This document shows positions 13,478 to 26,727 of a stretch of DNA of 64,000 bases, piece after piece; position 1 is the first letter of the stretch, and every line of letters begins with the position of its first letter. This DNA comes from Paramecium tetraurelia. Its lineage: Eukaryota > Ciliophora > Oligohymenophorea > Peniculida > Parameciidae. Made by a program: the position numbers and the translations under genes. Below the pieces are notes generated by a model that was not told the DNA's origin, made no database searches, and saw nothing but the letters and a program-made list of their open reading frames with translations. The stretch is taken from contig NW_001799266.1 in the NCBI RefSeq assembly GCF_000165425.1, positions 124,001 through 188,000 on the forward strand. Direction: 5' to 3'.

Positions 13478-14392
13478 ATGCAAATCTTAGAAAATTCAGA
13501 TTCAATAGTGAGTGATGACCAATCCTTGGAATTAGATTGCAGAATAATTGTGCCAAAGTTTAAGTAAGAGGAATATGATACTTTTTAAACTGAAATCTAT
13601 TCTTCTGTCATTACAAGGGTGATGTAAATGAGATCTAATTCACAAGAATTCAAATTTAAGTAGCCCAATTAAAATAGTCCATAAGGTTCCTAAAATTCCA
13701 TTTAAAAACAAATTTAATGCACTTTACTCAATGAAAATGAATACTCAAATAAATTGAGTGTTAAGTTACACCTCTAACAAGAATAAGCGAAAAAAAAGGG
13801 GCGTATATCGAAATAGAAAGACAAGGCTCCTCAAAGTCCTGCAAGATCAGTAGAAGGTATTGATCATTCTCAGACTCCCTAAAAGGAAGATTGGAATGGA
13901 ATTAAAATGTCAACCAAATAAATTCAACCTTAGTAGAAACAACCTTAAATTAGATAAAATAAACGATAGTTAAGTTAAACTTTTAAAAGCTGTTCTGTTG
14001 AAGTATCACCCATTAAAATATCACGATTTTCTTAAAGATAAATTTATGTGACATAATTGGTGAATACTTACTAAGAGCCTTTATAAGAGAAATTAAGCCT
14101 TGTATAATTAGAAAACAATGAGAAAATAACTAAAATTACTTATAGTCCATACACAAGTAAGACTAGGACTGTTAGGAATTGTATTCAAAATACCTAAATA
14201 AAAGGAATACTAAAGAGCAAATCATGTAACAGTGAGGGAGGAAAGAGAAGAAAAAATACATCTTAGGACTCACATAATAAGAAATCCAAATTTTTTAAAA
14301 AGGTTACGTTTAATTCTGGCAAATTACCTAAATATGAATCATTTTAAAGCAGGAAAGAAGCATCTTCTAAATAGCTGATAATAATTTAATGA
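13478..14392 (+). CDS. basic, disordered orphan protein
   Basis: An intronless frame of 304 residues ending in TGA at 14390-14392. It is rich in Gln, Lys and Ser with no hydrophobic core, so it is probably mostly disordered. Near the C-terminus there is KGILKSKS followed by KKSKFFKKVTFNSGK. The KVTF element fits the RVxF consensus for binding protein phosphatase 1, which is suggestive only. The next gene on the same strand starts 85 bp downstream. I do not recognise the family. Codon use (frequent TAA/TAG as Q, few rare amino acids) matches the coding genes around it. Confidence 0.7.
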
Positions 14393-14477
14393 AATTGTAG
14401 TAATATATTTCTCTTTCTTAAAATAATATACATAATATTTATATATTTTATTCGAATGTAATCGTTATAAATAAATT

Positions 14478-15272
14478 ATGAATTTAAGACTTAAAAACTC
14501 TAGCTTTGTGACTAACAACAATGATATCTCTAGATTAAGAAGAGCTCGACTTATTTAACCTAATTAACAATAATCTAAGTCCTTAGCTAATGTTAAAATC
14601 AATGTATCTCCAGAACTTAAACAAAAGAAATAGAAAACAATTCATCAAGATGGTGTCTAAGAAGAAACCATTAAGGATTACAAATAAAATGAAAAAAACC
14701 AATTTTGTAAAGCTAAATTATAAGAGTTATTTAGTCTGAGAAAAAGTACAGAATATATTATAAATTGAGGCAGCTTAACTCCGTTATTAAAATAATAAAT
14801 CAATAGATAGCAAACAATAATTAAGCATTAGCCTGACTTTACAAAGTAACAGGATTTATATGTTCGAATTAGAAGGCAAAGCATTGAAAATCTTTAAACC
14901 TAAGAAAAATAAAAGAATTTTTTATTAAGATCATCATAGGATTGCACCTAAAAGAAAATAATTTACACCAATAACCTTAAATCTACTAATGGAATTCCCC
15001 TCTTAAACAGAAGTGTTTCATAATTTACTTGTATCACTCCAAAAAAAAATGAAAATGACTGCATTAATTAATAATAAAAGGAAAGTATCAAAAGGTAAAA
15101 GTTCGAGGGGTTAATCAATTTAATAATTAATATGAACATTGAGAACCTAGTTATAGCTTTTAATTCAATCAAAAACAAAGCTCCTTTACTGCCTTTCATA
15201 AAGGAACTTAAAAGGAGAAAGGAAGATTTTCAACAGAAAAGGTTTTTTATCTAATTAGTTAAAGCATAATGA
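14478..15272 (+). CDS. basic orphan protein
   Basis: 256 residues with one 24-nt intron (14746-14769). Without splicing the frame would hit a TGA inside that intron, and with splicing it continues as FSLRKSSLTPLLK. The N-terminal two thirds are Lys/Gln/Ser/Asn-rich. The last 60 residues are more structured (NLIINMNIENLVIAFNSIKN, then KELKRRKEDFQQKRFF) and may form a helical hairpin. No known domain seen. It converges on the nucleotidyltransferase gene, whose stop lies 45 bp away on the other strand. Confidence 0.65.
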
Positions 15273-15317
15273 TGATTGATTTTTATTTATAAACAGATAG
15301 ATAATAATAATATAAAA

Positions 15318-18300
15318 TCATTAAATGTGGCTTTCTAGTAGATTAGGACATTGCCAAAAGACAAGGTCAACTAATTTTTATATTTAGTGACTATTGTAAT
15401 TATCCAATAAATCTTTTTAGTTGATTTTTTTTTATAAGCTAGATTCAATCTAATCAATATTCTGCATTATTTCAATATACAATTGCTGAAACAACTATAA
15501 AATAGTTTATATCTTAGTCACGTTAATTTGAATTTTTTGTAAATTGATTGGTGAAATAATTGTAAGTGGCTAATTTGATTATTCGTCTTCAATATTGCAA
15601 AAGTTATTTTACCCTTTTTCATCTAAATATATAGCCCATTTATTTGGATCAAAATTGCATCCATATTTGTGTAAGAAATTGATTAATTTTTAACCAATAT
15701 TGTGATCTTACCCAATGGCAGCCAACATAATAGTTAAGCAGAATGAACTAATACCACCAGTGTATGAATCATTTAGGTCTTTTATCTTGAGCAATTTCTT
15801 TAAATATATTGCTACTTCTGAGAACCCTTGAATTTTATCGCATATATCAATCGTGTATTGAGTCGATTAAAAACCAATATTGTATGCTTATATATATGGA
15901 TTATATATTCGATATGGAGGAGTCAATTCAAACGTGATATCAATGAAGATATGTTAACCTAAAGTCAAACTCAAAATTACTTGGATCTCCATATTTTAAA
16001 TTGAGATCAAGATTTCTGCACTGCATTAAAATATATTTTGGCTCTCCTTTGAACGAAAGAAAGTCTATAGAAGGATCTACTAAAACTTTGATAAGTGGCA
16101 CTGAGGCTTAAAATATATGTCTAAATTATAGTAAATAAATGTTACTTGCATTAAACAGTCCATTTCAATTCACTAAATATCTCTATCAATTTTCTCATAG
16201 GTTCAAATAATTATTATTTTGTGTATACATGTAAACCATAAACAACCATATCAACATCACTATCTTTTAAGGCTAAGCCAGTCGTAGATGATCCAAAGAT
16301 TTCAGTTTCGCAATTCTAAAAATATGATTTAATAACATGCTAGACTCTTTGAATAGAAATATCCCTAGCTACCTTGTACCTATTAAATTAATCAATCTCT
16401 TTTTGATATATTGATTTCACATCATTTGTAATTTTTTATTCCAATATTGTTTTATAGATCTTTTACAATTAGGTTTGATCCAAATCGTATGTGTATAACT
16501 TCTACTCTTTGTTTTAAGCTTTTGATTTGACTAAGCCTGATCTTTGAATTTTATTTATCCCATTCTCCTTTTTTTGTAAAGTGATCCTATTTTGCTATTG
16601 AGATTGCATCCTTTCCAATTTTAATTCATCATATTAGTGATGATTATTTTTTTAGACTGATTGAGAAGTAGATTTTTTTAATGCTGGAATATACTGTTAC
16701 TCATCTGGCAATGATTAATTGTCTTAAAACTCCTTATCTTTCTTGTTGGCCTACTTCTTATGTCTAGATGATTTTGACTTACTTTATTTTTTCTATTGCT
16801 TTTTATTCTAAACTTCAATGTAATCGCTCTCATCATCAGGTAATTAATTAATGACTATGGGAATTTCTTAAGTTACTTTTTCAATGATCAAGCTCTTTTA
16901 TTATTATAATTATTATTACTATTATTATTGTTATTATTATTATTATTGTTATTATTATTGTTATTGTTATTATTATTGTTATTATTGTTATTATTATTAT
17001 TCAATTGTTTATTCCTCATTATCATTATCATTTTCAATATCTTCATTATCATCTTTGATTGAAGATTTAGATGATTTCTCTATTTTTTCATCTTGTTACA
17101 CACTTAGCTATTAAGATTGATTCATTTATTTGAGTTTCTTCCTTTCTAAATTGCTAGAAATATCACTTGATAATTTTACTCTTTTTTTCTTTATTTTTCA
17201 AGCTGTTTTTTCCTTTATTTTTTAGACTTTGGTTTATCATTCCATTCATCATCTTTAATAATATCTTGAGATACTTATACGGGGGGTTCTGGCTACACAA
17301 TTTCAATTACTTATTATTTTTTAGTATTTTTAACTTTCTTAAGTTTCTTTTTATACTATTTAAAATTCTCAAGTTCTATCACAACAGTTTCAATCAACTT
17401 TTTCATAAAACCTGTCGAATGCTCATAAATTTACTGCTCTTTTTCCTCTAAATTAGTGCTAAATAATCTTTATTCAGTTTCTGGTAATATTTTTGACTTT
17501 CCAGAATTTGGAAAATAGGAAACAACTTATTTTAATTATTCCACATCAGCTTAACTTGAGAATAGTTTCAAATCAGAAAGCTTTTGTTTTGGTTTTTTCT
17601 TTTCTTTGAGATTCTCCTCAACTGGTTTTTTTAATGGACAAGTAATCTTTAATTATTTAGAAATTAAATATTTGCAAAACAATAAGGATTCTTTAACTAT
17701 AAGTTTGAAATTTAATATTTACTTGTGAATTTAAGGGGTGATTAAAAAATTGCATCTTTGTCCTATAATAAATAATGGATTTATTGTTCAACATTATTGA
17801 AATTTAAATTTTCATATTTAATATGTTCAGACCAACTTTATAATAGAACTTTTTCATCAATAAACTACATTTCTACTTTAGATTGCTCCAAAACCTTTTA
17901 AAATTCTTGAGTTTCAAAGTCATAATTGATATTATTGAAATTTAATTCAATTTAATGGAAGTTTAATAATTAATCTTATTTAGTATAATTGCATTTTTGT
18001 TCAAATTATTAGAATCTTAAGTTGTATTTACAATATGTTACTTTATTAAGATGGCCTTTTCAATTTCGTTTACAATGTGTTCTGATAAGGTCCAGAACAT
18101 TTTTTGATTTTATTATAAATCAAAATTAATTTCTGAGTATTCCTCATCCTCATTGGTCTCTATTCTCCAAGATTTTGTGAATATCAATTTTTTGGATAGT
18201 ATTTCAAACGATTAAATAATTTCCTCGATATTGCCTTTAATTGTAACGGTATCTAAAAGCCATTCATAATCTGAAATGTATGTATGATCAAGAATATACT

Positions 18301-18714
18301 ATTGTTTAAGTGCAATTGATACTTATTAGGCAGATCTCCATTCCTCAGTCATATCTATTCGATTGCACTCTCTCACATAATAATATTGATGTATTTGGAT
18401 TTTTACATTAACTTCATATGGGGAATGAGACAATTCCAGATATTCATGAAGTAACTTTTAATCCTAATTAAACATCTTTAGAAGGGAATGAACTCTGTAA
18501 TAAGAGGTAAAGGATAATACTTGCTCCAATTGTTGCGTTGGCAAATTTCTCAACCTTGATTAATGTGTCTCACTTACCAATTATATATTTGGTTTTTCTT
18601 TTCAGAAACATCCTTCTAAGGAGCATTCAGAGATTGACAGTAGTAAGTAACCTTGTTAATTTGGCGAGATGAATATCTTTGGAATTGGGTCTGGGGATAG
18701 GCAATCTCGTTCAT
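15318..18714 (-). CDS. Trf4/TUTase-type nucleotidyltransferase with long N-terminal extension
   Basis: 1,082 residues after removing six introns of 22-26 nt. The catalytic part starts near residue 720. FGSSTTGLALKDSDVDMVVYG gives the GS motif and DxD metal ligands (about 770-790), and a third carboxylate lies in FIDITFEL (about 877). The PAP-associated part follows (SYTGGISSFCLTIMLAAIG). This pattern belongs to non-canonical poly(A)/poly(U) polymerases such as Trf4/PAPD5, which tail nuclear RNAs for exosome decay. The first 640 residues carry no domain I know; they include WLRNLPTQQLEQVLSF, two Lys-rich stretches and a poly-Gln run. The start is 67 bp downstream of the eL15 stop. Whether it adds A or U cannot be told from sequence. 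Confidence 0.85.
16904..17008 (-). repeat. poly-glutamine microsatellite inside the nucleotidyltransferase gene
   Basis: On the plus strand this is a run of TTA/TTG/CTA-type triplets. On the coding strand it reads as about 33 consecutive TAA, TAG and CAA codons, that is a Gln tract, preceded by an acidic Ser-rich segment. The mixture of synonymous codons shows it is maintained at the protein level and is not a fresh triplet expansion. Confidence 0.85.
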
Positions 18715-18781
18715 AAATAAATTATTTTATGTGGTGTTGTTTTTGTTAATTTGTACTTGAGTATATGCAAAATAAAAAACA

Positions 18782-19447
18782 TCATCTAAATCTTCTGAGG
18801 GAAATTCTATTTCTTCTGGCGTAATTGGCCCTTCTTGAAGGTCTAGTTTGATTGTTGCGATGACCCTTGACTCTGAGTCCTCTGCTCTTTCTGCCAGCCG
18901 ATGTTAAACCTTTCATATTAATTTTCATTCAAACCTCTCAATTCTCTATGCTTGTGAACTGGTTTGGTGATCCAGTTGATTCTTGAGTCTCCTCTGATTG
19001 CTGGGTGGAATGGATCAACGGTGATGACTTCATAATATTTGTATGTTCCATCTTAGGCAACCCAATAAGAGTTCAAAACTCTAAGAGCTTCCAATCTTTC
19101 GGCCTACTCTTTCCTCAGCAACTGATCTAAGGTTTCTGGTGGGCTTTAATTAATTGACTCCTTGACTCTTGGGCTTTCCCTTGACAAGTCCCTTTCTGAT
19201 GAGCAATTTTCTGCCTCCTCTTCTAACTCTGACTCTGTAAATCACATAGCCTAACATTATCATTATTTCTTTTACCTTGCTTGGCTTTGTATCCTAATCT
19301 TCTAGCCTTGTCAGGTCTGCTTGGTCTGGTTGCTCTGTGGATGACTGGTAATTGTCTGTATTCCCATGTTCTGATTCTCATGATGAAGCTCAACACATCT
19401 GATTGCTTCTTTTTCCAGAGCTCTTGTAAATACTTATATGCGCCCAT
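18782..19447 (-). CDS. RPL15: ribosomal protein eL15, one-base frame break
   Basis: Large-subunit protein eL15. It begins [18 protein letters not shown] and runs through [59 protein letters not shown] and [19 protein letters not shown] to [11 protein letters not shown]. Two 25-nt introns are clear, after KAKQ and after HRELR. The remaining 616 nt are one base more than the expected 204 codons plus stop. The extra base lies near 19083-19088 (AGCTCTTAG on the coding strand): VGRKIGS and LRVLN are in different frames. As eL15 is essential, an assembly error or a damaged paralogue is likelier than programmed shifting. Confidence 0.93.
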
Positions 19448-19832
19448 TCTCTTAGAGAAAAAAGATTTTTATTTATGAAAAAATTTCAAATCAATATAAA
19501 GTAACCACAATATATAAATTTAATCATTTTATTTTTTAGAGTATTATTTTTTGATATTCATTTTTATCTTGAAGTTCTAGTTCAATCTCCCTATATTTAA
19601 GAGCAAAAAGGATTATTATAGTAGAAGTTCTCATAATAATTATTGTATATTCTTCATTTATCAAAAAATCTTTAAACTGATACAAGAATTACTCAAAAGA
19701 TGTATTAGAATTAATTATTGATCACTTCAATGCTATCTAGTGATTAGTTGATTTATTAATTTTGTTTATCGAATATTCAAATAGTTATTATGTAAGATAA
19801 TACAAAAACAGTTATTTTTTCAATTCAAATAT
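19448..19832. other. intergenic, with a short open frame on the minus strand
   Basis: 385 bp between eL15 and the next minus-strand gene. Complement 19524..19634 is an open frame of 36 residues (MRTSTIIILFALKYREIELE...). The same frame is open further upstream and looks protein-like (EQFLYQFKDFLINEEYT), but I could not find a start codon or a normal intron to complete it. It may be a small gene, a missed exon or a remnant. Confidence 0.35.
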
Positions 19833-20697
19833 TCAATCTAATTCCAAATCAGAATTATCCCACTTCGCTATAGGTATTGATGATTATTTCTTAAAGCAAA
19901 ATTATTAATCAATTGGTTTTTAAGTCATTGACCTTTAATCTTTACTTCTTACACTACAAGTTTTTATGCTTTTAATTTAACTTGCTCTAACGGAGAATGG
20001 TGATTGAGTCAATCTTTGTTCAATTCTACATTTCTCAATATTCAACCCCAAAGACAGAGGCATAGCTTGAAATGGAATTGTTGTTCTTTTATTTTTAAAC
20101 GACGATCCAATTCGTGACTGTGCTAGTCTATAATTCAAAAATTCTTAGTGTTTTTTAGTTTTGTTTGATTAAACATTGGCTTCTGTTGGTAGTTTCTATG
20201 TTTAACAACCATCTTCTATTTTCTCAGTTCTAAAAGTTTGTGTTTTGCACTTTTCTTTGCTGGGATACATCTTCTCAAGCTATGATTTCTTCAACTCTAT
20301 TCTCTTTAAAATATCACTGTAGTTGCATTCATTGAGAGAAAGTGACTTATATTTAGTTCCCTATTATTTACTGGATTAATTTTTTGTCGATTTCGTTGTT
20401 TTTTATGTGAATTAGTAATTTTATAGTTATATTTATAAAATGGGGGGAGATCTAGTAGGAACGTTGGCTTAATGTTAATAATCTTTTAAAGTGGCTTGAT
20501 AAAAGGATCTTCTAGGATGTTTTTGATTCTTTTGGGCTTTTTAAGATGCAAGTAGTAATGAGAGATTGCAAAGTTTTTGTGGGCTATTTTCATCAATGTA
20601 ACTTATTGTAAGTGGTCTTTCATGAATTATTAGATTTTCTGCTCTGCTACTTATCGAAAAATATATTCTACCCAAAACAATCAATAGTTTTGTTCAT
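19833..20697 (-). CDS. basic orphan protein
   Basis: 279 residues with one 25-nt intron right after the eighth codon (MNKTIDCF, then GRAENLIIHERP). It is rich in Lys, Gln, Ser, Thr and Arg with low hydrophobicity, so it is probably disordered. It contains RIGSSFKNKRTTIPFQAMPLS and ends WDNSDLELD. No domain or signal peptide seen. The spliced length divides by three and stop-free coding continues throughout, which supports a real gene. No family recognised. Confidence 0.65.
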
Positions 20698-21231
20698 GTT
20701 CAATTAGTAATATAAATTAGTGCGATAATAAAATTAAAATATATATTTGAGTTTATTTTAAGAAAAACAAATATCTGAAGTATTAAGTGAATGCTTTTAT
20801 ATATTAATTTAATAATCTGAATAAAAAAATCAATAGGATTTTGTCTTGCCCTTGAAATTATTCAATGAATATTAGCAAGAGAGTTTAATGATCCATATCT
20901 CTAACTAGTTTATAGTTACCTGCTGCTGTCGCTATACACATAATGGCATCAATGTTTGCCTATCTTATCATACTATTTAGATAGATTAATTTTATCAAAT
21001 TTAAAACTCTATTAAAAATGAAATAATTTTTAAGAAAAACTATTATTTTTGGACGATCTTGATTTATAAATGAATATAAAATTATCAAATAAAATATTGC
21101 TCAAATCTCGAAAGAAATAGTCCAACTAATTATCATTCAATAATAAATATAGTATCTTTATGTGAAGTTTTAAAAGATTGATGATTAAAAATATCTTAGT
21201 ATAAATTTTCACAAATAGAAGATATATAATT
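20698..21231. other. AT-rich intergenic stretch
   Basis: 534 bp between two minus-strand genes. It probably holds the 3' region of the RING-H2 gene and the promoter of the orphan at 19833-20697. I see no further gene or repeat. Confidence 0.55.
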
Positions 21232-21693
21232 TCAATTATATCTGCAAACTGGGCATTCTTGACTTTTTTTTTACCATGCTTATAGACAATTTTGATGGAA
21301 TATATGGCAACATTCGAGAACTCCTTTTTAATCCATGGGTCCAATATCTATTAAACATATTGGACATTCATGAGCAGTGTAAAATTAATATGTATCTGCA
21401 ATTTATTTTAAAGCACAATCAGAATAATGATCCTATTTGAATTGTTTAAATATTTTCTCTTGACAAAATTCACAAACATCATCTTCTTTCTCCTATAAAG
21501 CAAATGCTTAGCAATTCTATTAATGTTACTCAATTAACTTCTTGACTACTGTTTCTCCACAAAATTTGCAATCTTCAACTATGTTTTCTAATAGGCAACT
21601 TTCTAAATGATTTTCAATTCCACAATAGGGATAGTAGTCTCCACAATTGCTGCAAGGGTAGAGTTTCATATCTTCATCCTATATCTCACTCAT
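21232..21693 (-). CDS. RING-H2 zinc-finger protein, probable E3 ubiquitin ligase
   Basis: Intronless, 153 residues. The C-terminus is a RING-H2 domain: CPICLIDI, then CCHIFHQNCLQAW and CPVCRYN, giving C-x2-C ... C-x1-H-x2-H-x2-C ... C-x2-C ligand spacing. The N-terminal 100 residues contain three further Cys/His clusters (CSNCGDYYPYCGIENHLESC, CKFCGE...HQQNC, CEFCQE...HYSDC). They resemble small C2HC or TRAF-type fingers arranged in tandem. RING-H2 proteins recruit E2 enzymes; the substrate is unknown. The start codon is only 17 bp from that of the divergent gene at 21711. Confidence 0.88.
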
Positions 21694-21710
21694 TGAATTA
21701 AATATTAATA

Positions 21711-22851
21711 ATGTCTGATATATACTCTAATATTAATTCTCAACTTCATTCCAATTAGAATTTATCACTATACGCAAGACATTAAAAAGAAGCAAGAATA
21801 GAGCATTCGAGGTTGACTCCTGAAGATGGAAAGAAAAGCTGCTCTAAGTTTATAACAACCGATCACCTGTATTCTCAGATGAAGAAAAATTACCTCAAAA
21901 GCAAATCACAGCCGTGTAAGGATCGCAAAGATAAAAATTGCAGATGGGAATTATCAATCCAATACACTAATTCGAGGATCCCAGAATCATTAAAAATGAA
22001 GCTAAATAAAAAGAGCAGGAATGGTATGCTTAAAGGATGAAATAAAAATAGAGACCAAAACCAGAAGATCCATTAGTTGAACCCTAAGCAGATTTGGTTT
22101 TTTATGCAAATAAAATCGAGCTGAAGAATGCCTTAATTTTAAACTTTAGTATTCCTCCAATGTTGGAGAAAGAAAGACCTTTAATGTAAGATCATCTAAC
22201 CAATATATAGAAGATTTTCAAGAAGAGAAGAATTCAGAAGAATCTTAGATGAAACACCCAGATATTTGGGATAAAAGTACTCATGTTGAGTCCTTGAGAA
22301 TAAAGTTATGAAATACGAAAGCAAGAAAAGACCATAATCAGTTAAGGTGATATAATAACAATAAGTTCCAGTATAAGATAGATAAAAGGAAAAATTGAAT
22401 AAAAAAGGAGAGAGAAGAATGTTATTTGAAAAACCTAGTAATAAGCATGTATGATATTTTATTAGAAAATAAAAGAATTTCTATTCAAATTTTTTAAGAC
22501 AATAAACCATCTTTTAAAGGCCAGGAAATATAATAAAATTATATATAAAGGGGATCAATAGAATTATGACTTAAACACTTTATTCAATTTATGGGCAGAA
22601 CATAAGAAATTCAATTTCAAATCCAACCCTGAGAAATATAGTAATGTGATTCAGCTTATAATTTAGTAACTAAAGAATAATTTGTGGACTTTTTATTATT
22701 GATTGGAATTTATCCAGATAGATCTCATGAGGCTGAACGACTTTTTGATTATTGTCATGAGGATGTCGTCAAAGCACCTGGAATTGCTTAGTAGGAACAA
22801 ACGACTTAGGCTTAATAAGACTCTAAGTGGTTTAGATTATTAAAGGATTGA
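21711..22851 (+). CDS. orphan protein, possible EF-hand-like C-terminus, disputed N-terminal splice
   Basis: The model starts MSDIYSNINSQLHSNQNLS. The frame that carries the rest (EKLLQVYNN, SPVFSDEEKLPQKQ, QEWYAQRMKQKQRPKPEDP) differs from that of the start codon. Joining them needs either an abnormal 14-nt intron near 21812-21825 or one missing base near 21822. Further introns of about 25, 21, 17 and 26 nt give SIPPMLEKERPLIRFSRREEFRRILDE..., then ITKEQFVDFLLLIGIYPD and a C-terminus SKWFRLLKD. The ITKEQFVDFL segment resembles one helix of an EF-hand, but loop Asp residues are not evident. The family is not recognised. Coding character is strong over the last 300 residues; the first 40 are uncertain. 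Confidence 0.6.
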
Positions 22852-22906
22852 AAATAAGTTTGAAGAAAATTATCGATTTTTATATAATGTACTATTGATT
22901 TATTAA

Positions 22907-23441
22907 TCAAAACAAAACAAATTGCTTTCTCACGTTACCAATAATTTCATTTGGGATGACTTTCAATACATTGAATCTAACAGTTTTTGATAAGGGTCTG
23001 AATTAAATCGATGAATTGAATACCTGCATTATCCGCAAACAACAATATCTCCTTCCTTGACTGGTCCAAAAGCTGGTGAGATGTGGACTGGGACATTTCT
23101 ATGTCTCTTTTCGTATCTATTATATTTGGCAACATAATGTAAATAGTCTCTTCTGATAATAATTGTTCTGGTCATCTTGGTAGAAATGACGATTCCTCTG
23201 TTTTGATAGTTTAATTAATATCATACTTTAAGATGGCACCTCTGACACTGACATTTCCTGTGAATGGACATTTCTTATCAATGTAATGTCCTTCAATTGC
23301 TTCCTTTGGTACTTTGAATCCGAGTCCAACTTCTTTCCAATATCTAACTCCTTTTGATGTTTTCTTAGCCAAAAGTTTTTTTGAGTTTTGGAAGATACCT
23401 TCTTGCTTTTGGAATGCTCTTTGTGATTAGACGTCTGCCAT
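22907..23441 (-). CDS. RPS11: ribosomal protein uS17 (RPS11)
   Basis: 159 residues with introns of 29 and 26 nt. The protein begins [19 protein letters not shown] and contains [55 protein letters not shown] and [15 protein letters not shown]. It ends with [17 protein letters not shown] and a short tail. This is full-length eukaryotic uS17, a primary 18S rRNA-binding protein of the small subunit. All conserved blocks are present and the spliced length divides by three. It converges with the gene at 21711-22851 (55 bp between stops) and is followed upstream by MCM3. Confidence 0.96.
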
Positions 23442-23543
23442 TATATATTTTTTTTAAAAAAGATATAAATTTTAATGTAATAATAAGGAAATGAGTTTGA
23501 ACAAAAATAGATTAAATTTGTTTGAAAAAAAAACAATCCAAAA

Positions 23544-26056
<2,513 letters not shown>

Positions 26057-26727
26057 TTGGTTTATTTTATTTTATTATTAACAAAACTTTGTGTACCAAA
26101 TATGCCACAATTTATACTTTTGGCGCAAAAAAACATATATTTTAGATTTTTAGAATTAGATGGATATATTTGGTATCTGTGAGTTGGTAGCTTAAGTGAG
26201 AAGGTGAGCTGCAAGAAATAGTTTCAAAATATTTATAGGAACAATAAATGAAAATATAAGGACTAATTAGAATAAACTAATACAAATCTACTCTTTTAAC
26301 ACTGAATTTAGATGAGATAAACCTACCTAACTGAGGAAATATGAGTTGATAAATTAATATAATTACAATTCTTATAATTTTTTTGGAACTTTCTGAATAG
26401 AATTAACATTGCATTACTTATTCACATGATATTTGTCTAAATTTTGAATGAGGTTATATTGTAATAGTAAATTGGTAATGGGTGTGATACTGGATGTTTT
26501 TGGAGTGTTTGGAAGGAGATTTGTATAATGAGGGGAGGTTTATTTGATATAAAAATTAATAAAGTGCATGTTTGTGTGTAAATGTATTTGTATAAGTTTA
26601 GTTAAAATGATTATTTGAGACATTTGTGATAGATATTTATATATTCCTATTCATCATAGTTTATAAAGATATTTGATATCCATAATTAAATGATGGTGAT
26701 GTTTTAATATTAAAAAAAATAAATTTA
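26057..26727. other. intergenic between divergent MCM3 and HECT ligase genes
   Basis: 671 bp, long for this window, between two divergent start codons. It holds the promoters of both. The MCM3-proximal part contains a GC-containing palindrome-like site at 26118-26130 (listed separately). The rest is plain AT-rich sequence in which I see no gene. Confidence 0.6.
26118..26130 (-). promoter_or_regulatory. E2F/DP-like site upstream of MCM3
   Basis: The sequence TTTTGGCGCAAAA contains TTTGGCGC, an exact match to the E2F consensus TTTSSCGC, and is nearly palindromic. It lies about 62 bp upstream of the MCM3 start codon. In animals, plants and other ciliates E2F/DP factors drive MCM genes at G1/S. 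GC-containing octamers are rare in intergenic DNA this AT-rich, which makes chance less likely. No factor binding is shown. Confidence 0.5.

Noticed and set aside
16904-17008. Possible CRISPR-like repeat array
   Set aside because: Triplet microsatellite without spacers, in a eukaryotic gene.
16884-17114. Tyr/Ser-rich plus-strand frame over the triplet repeat
   Set aside because: It is the complement of the poly-Gln and acidic part of the nucleotidyltransferase gene, whose minus-strand frame is supported on both sides.
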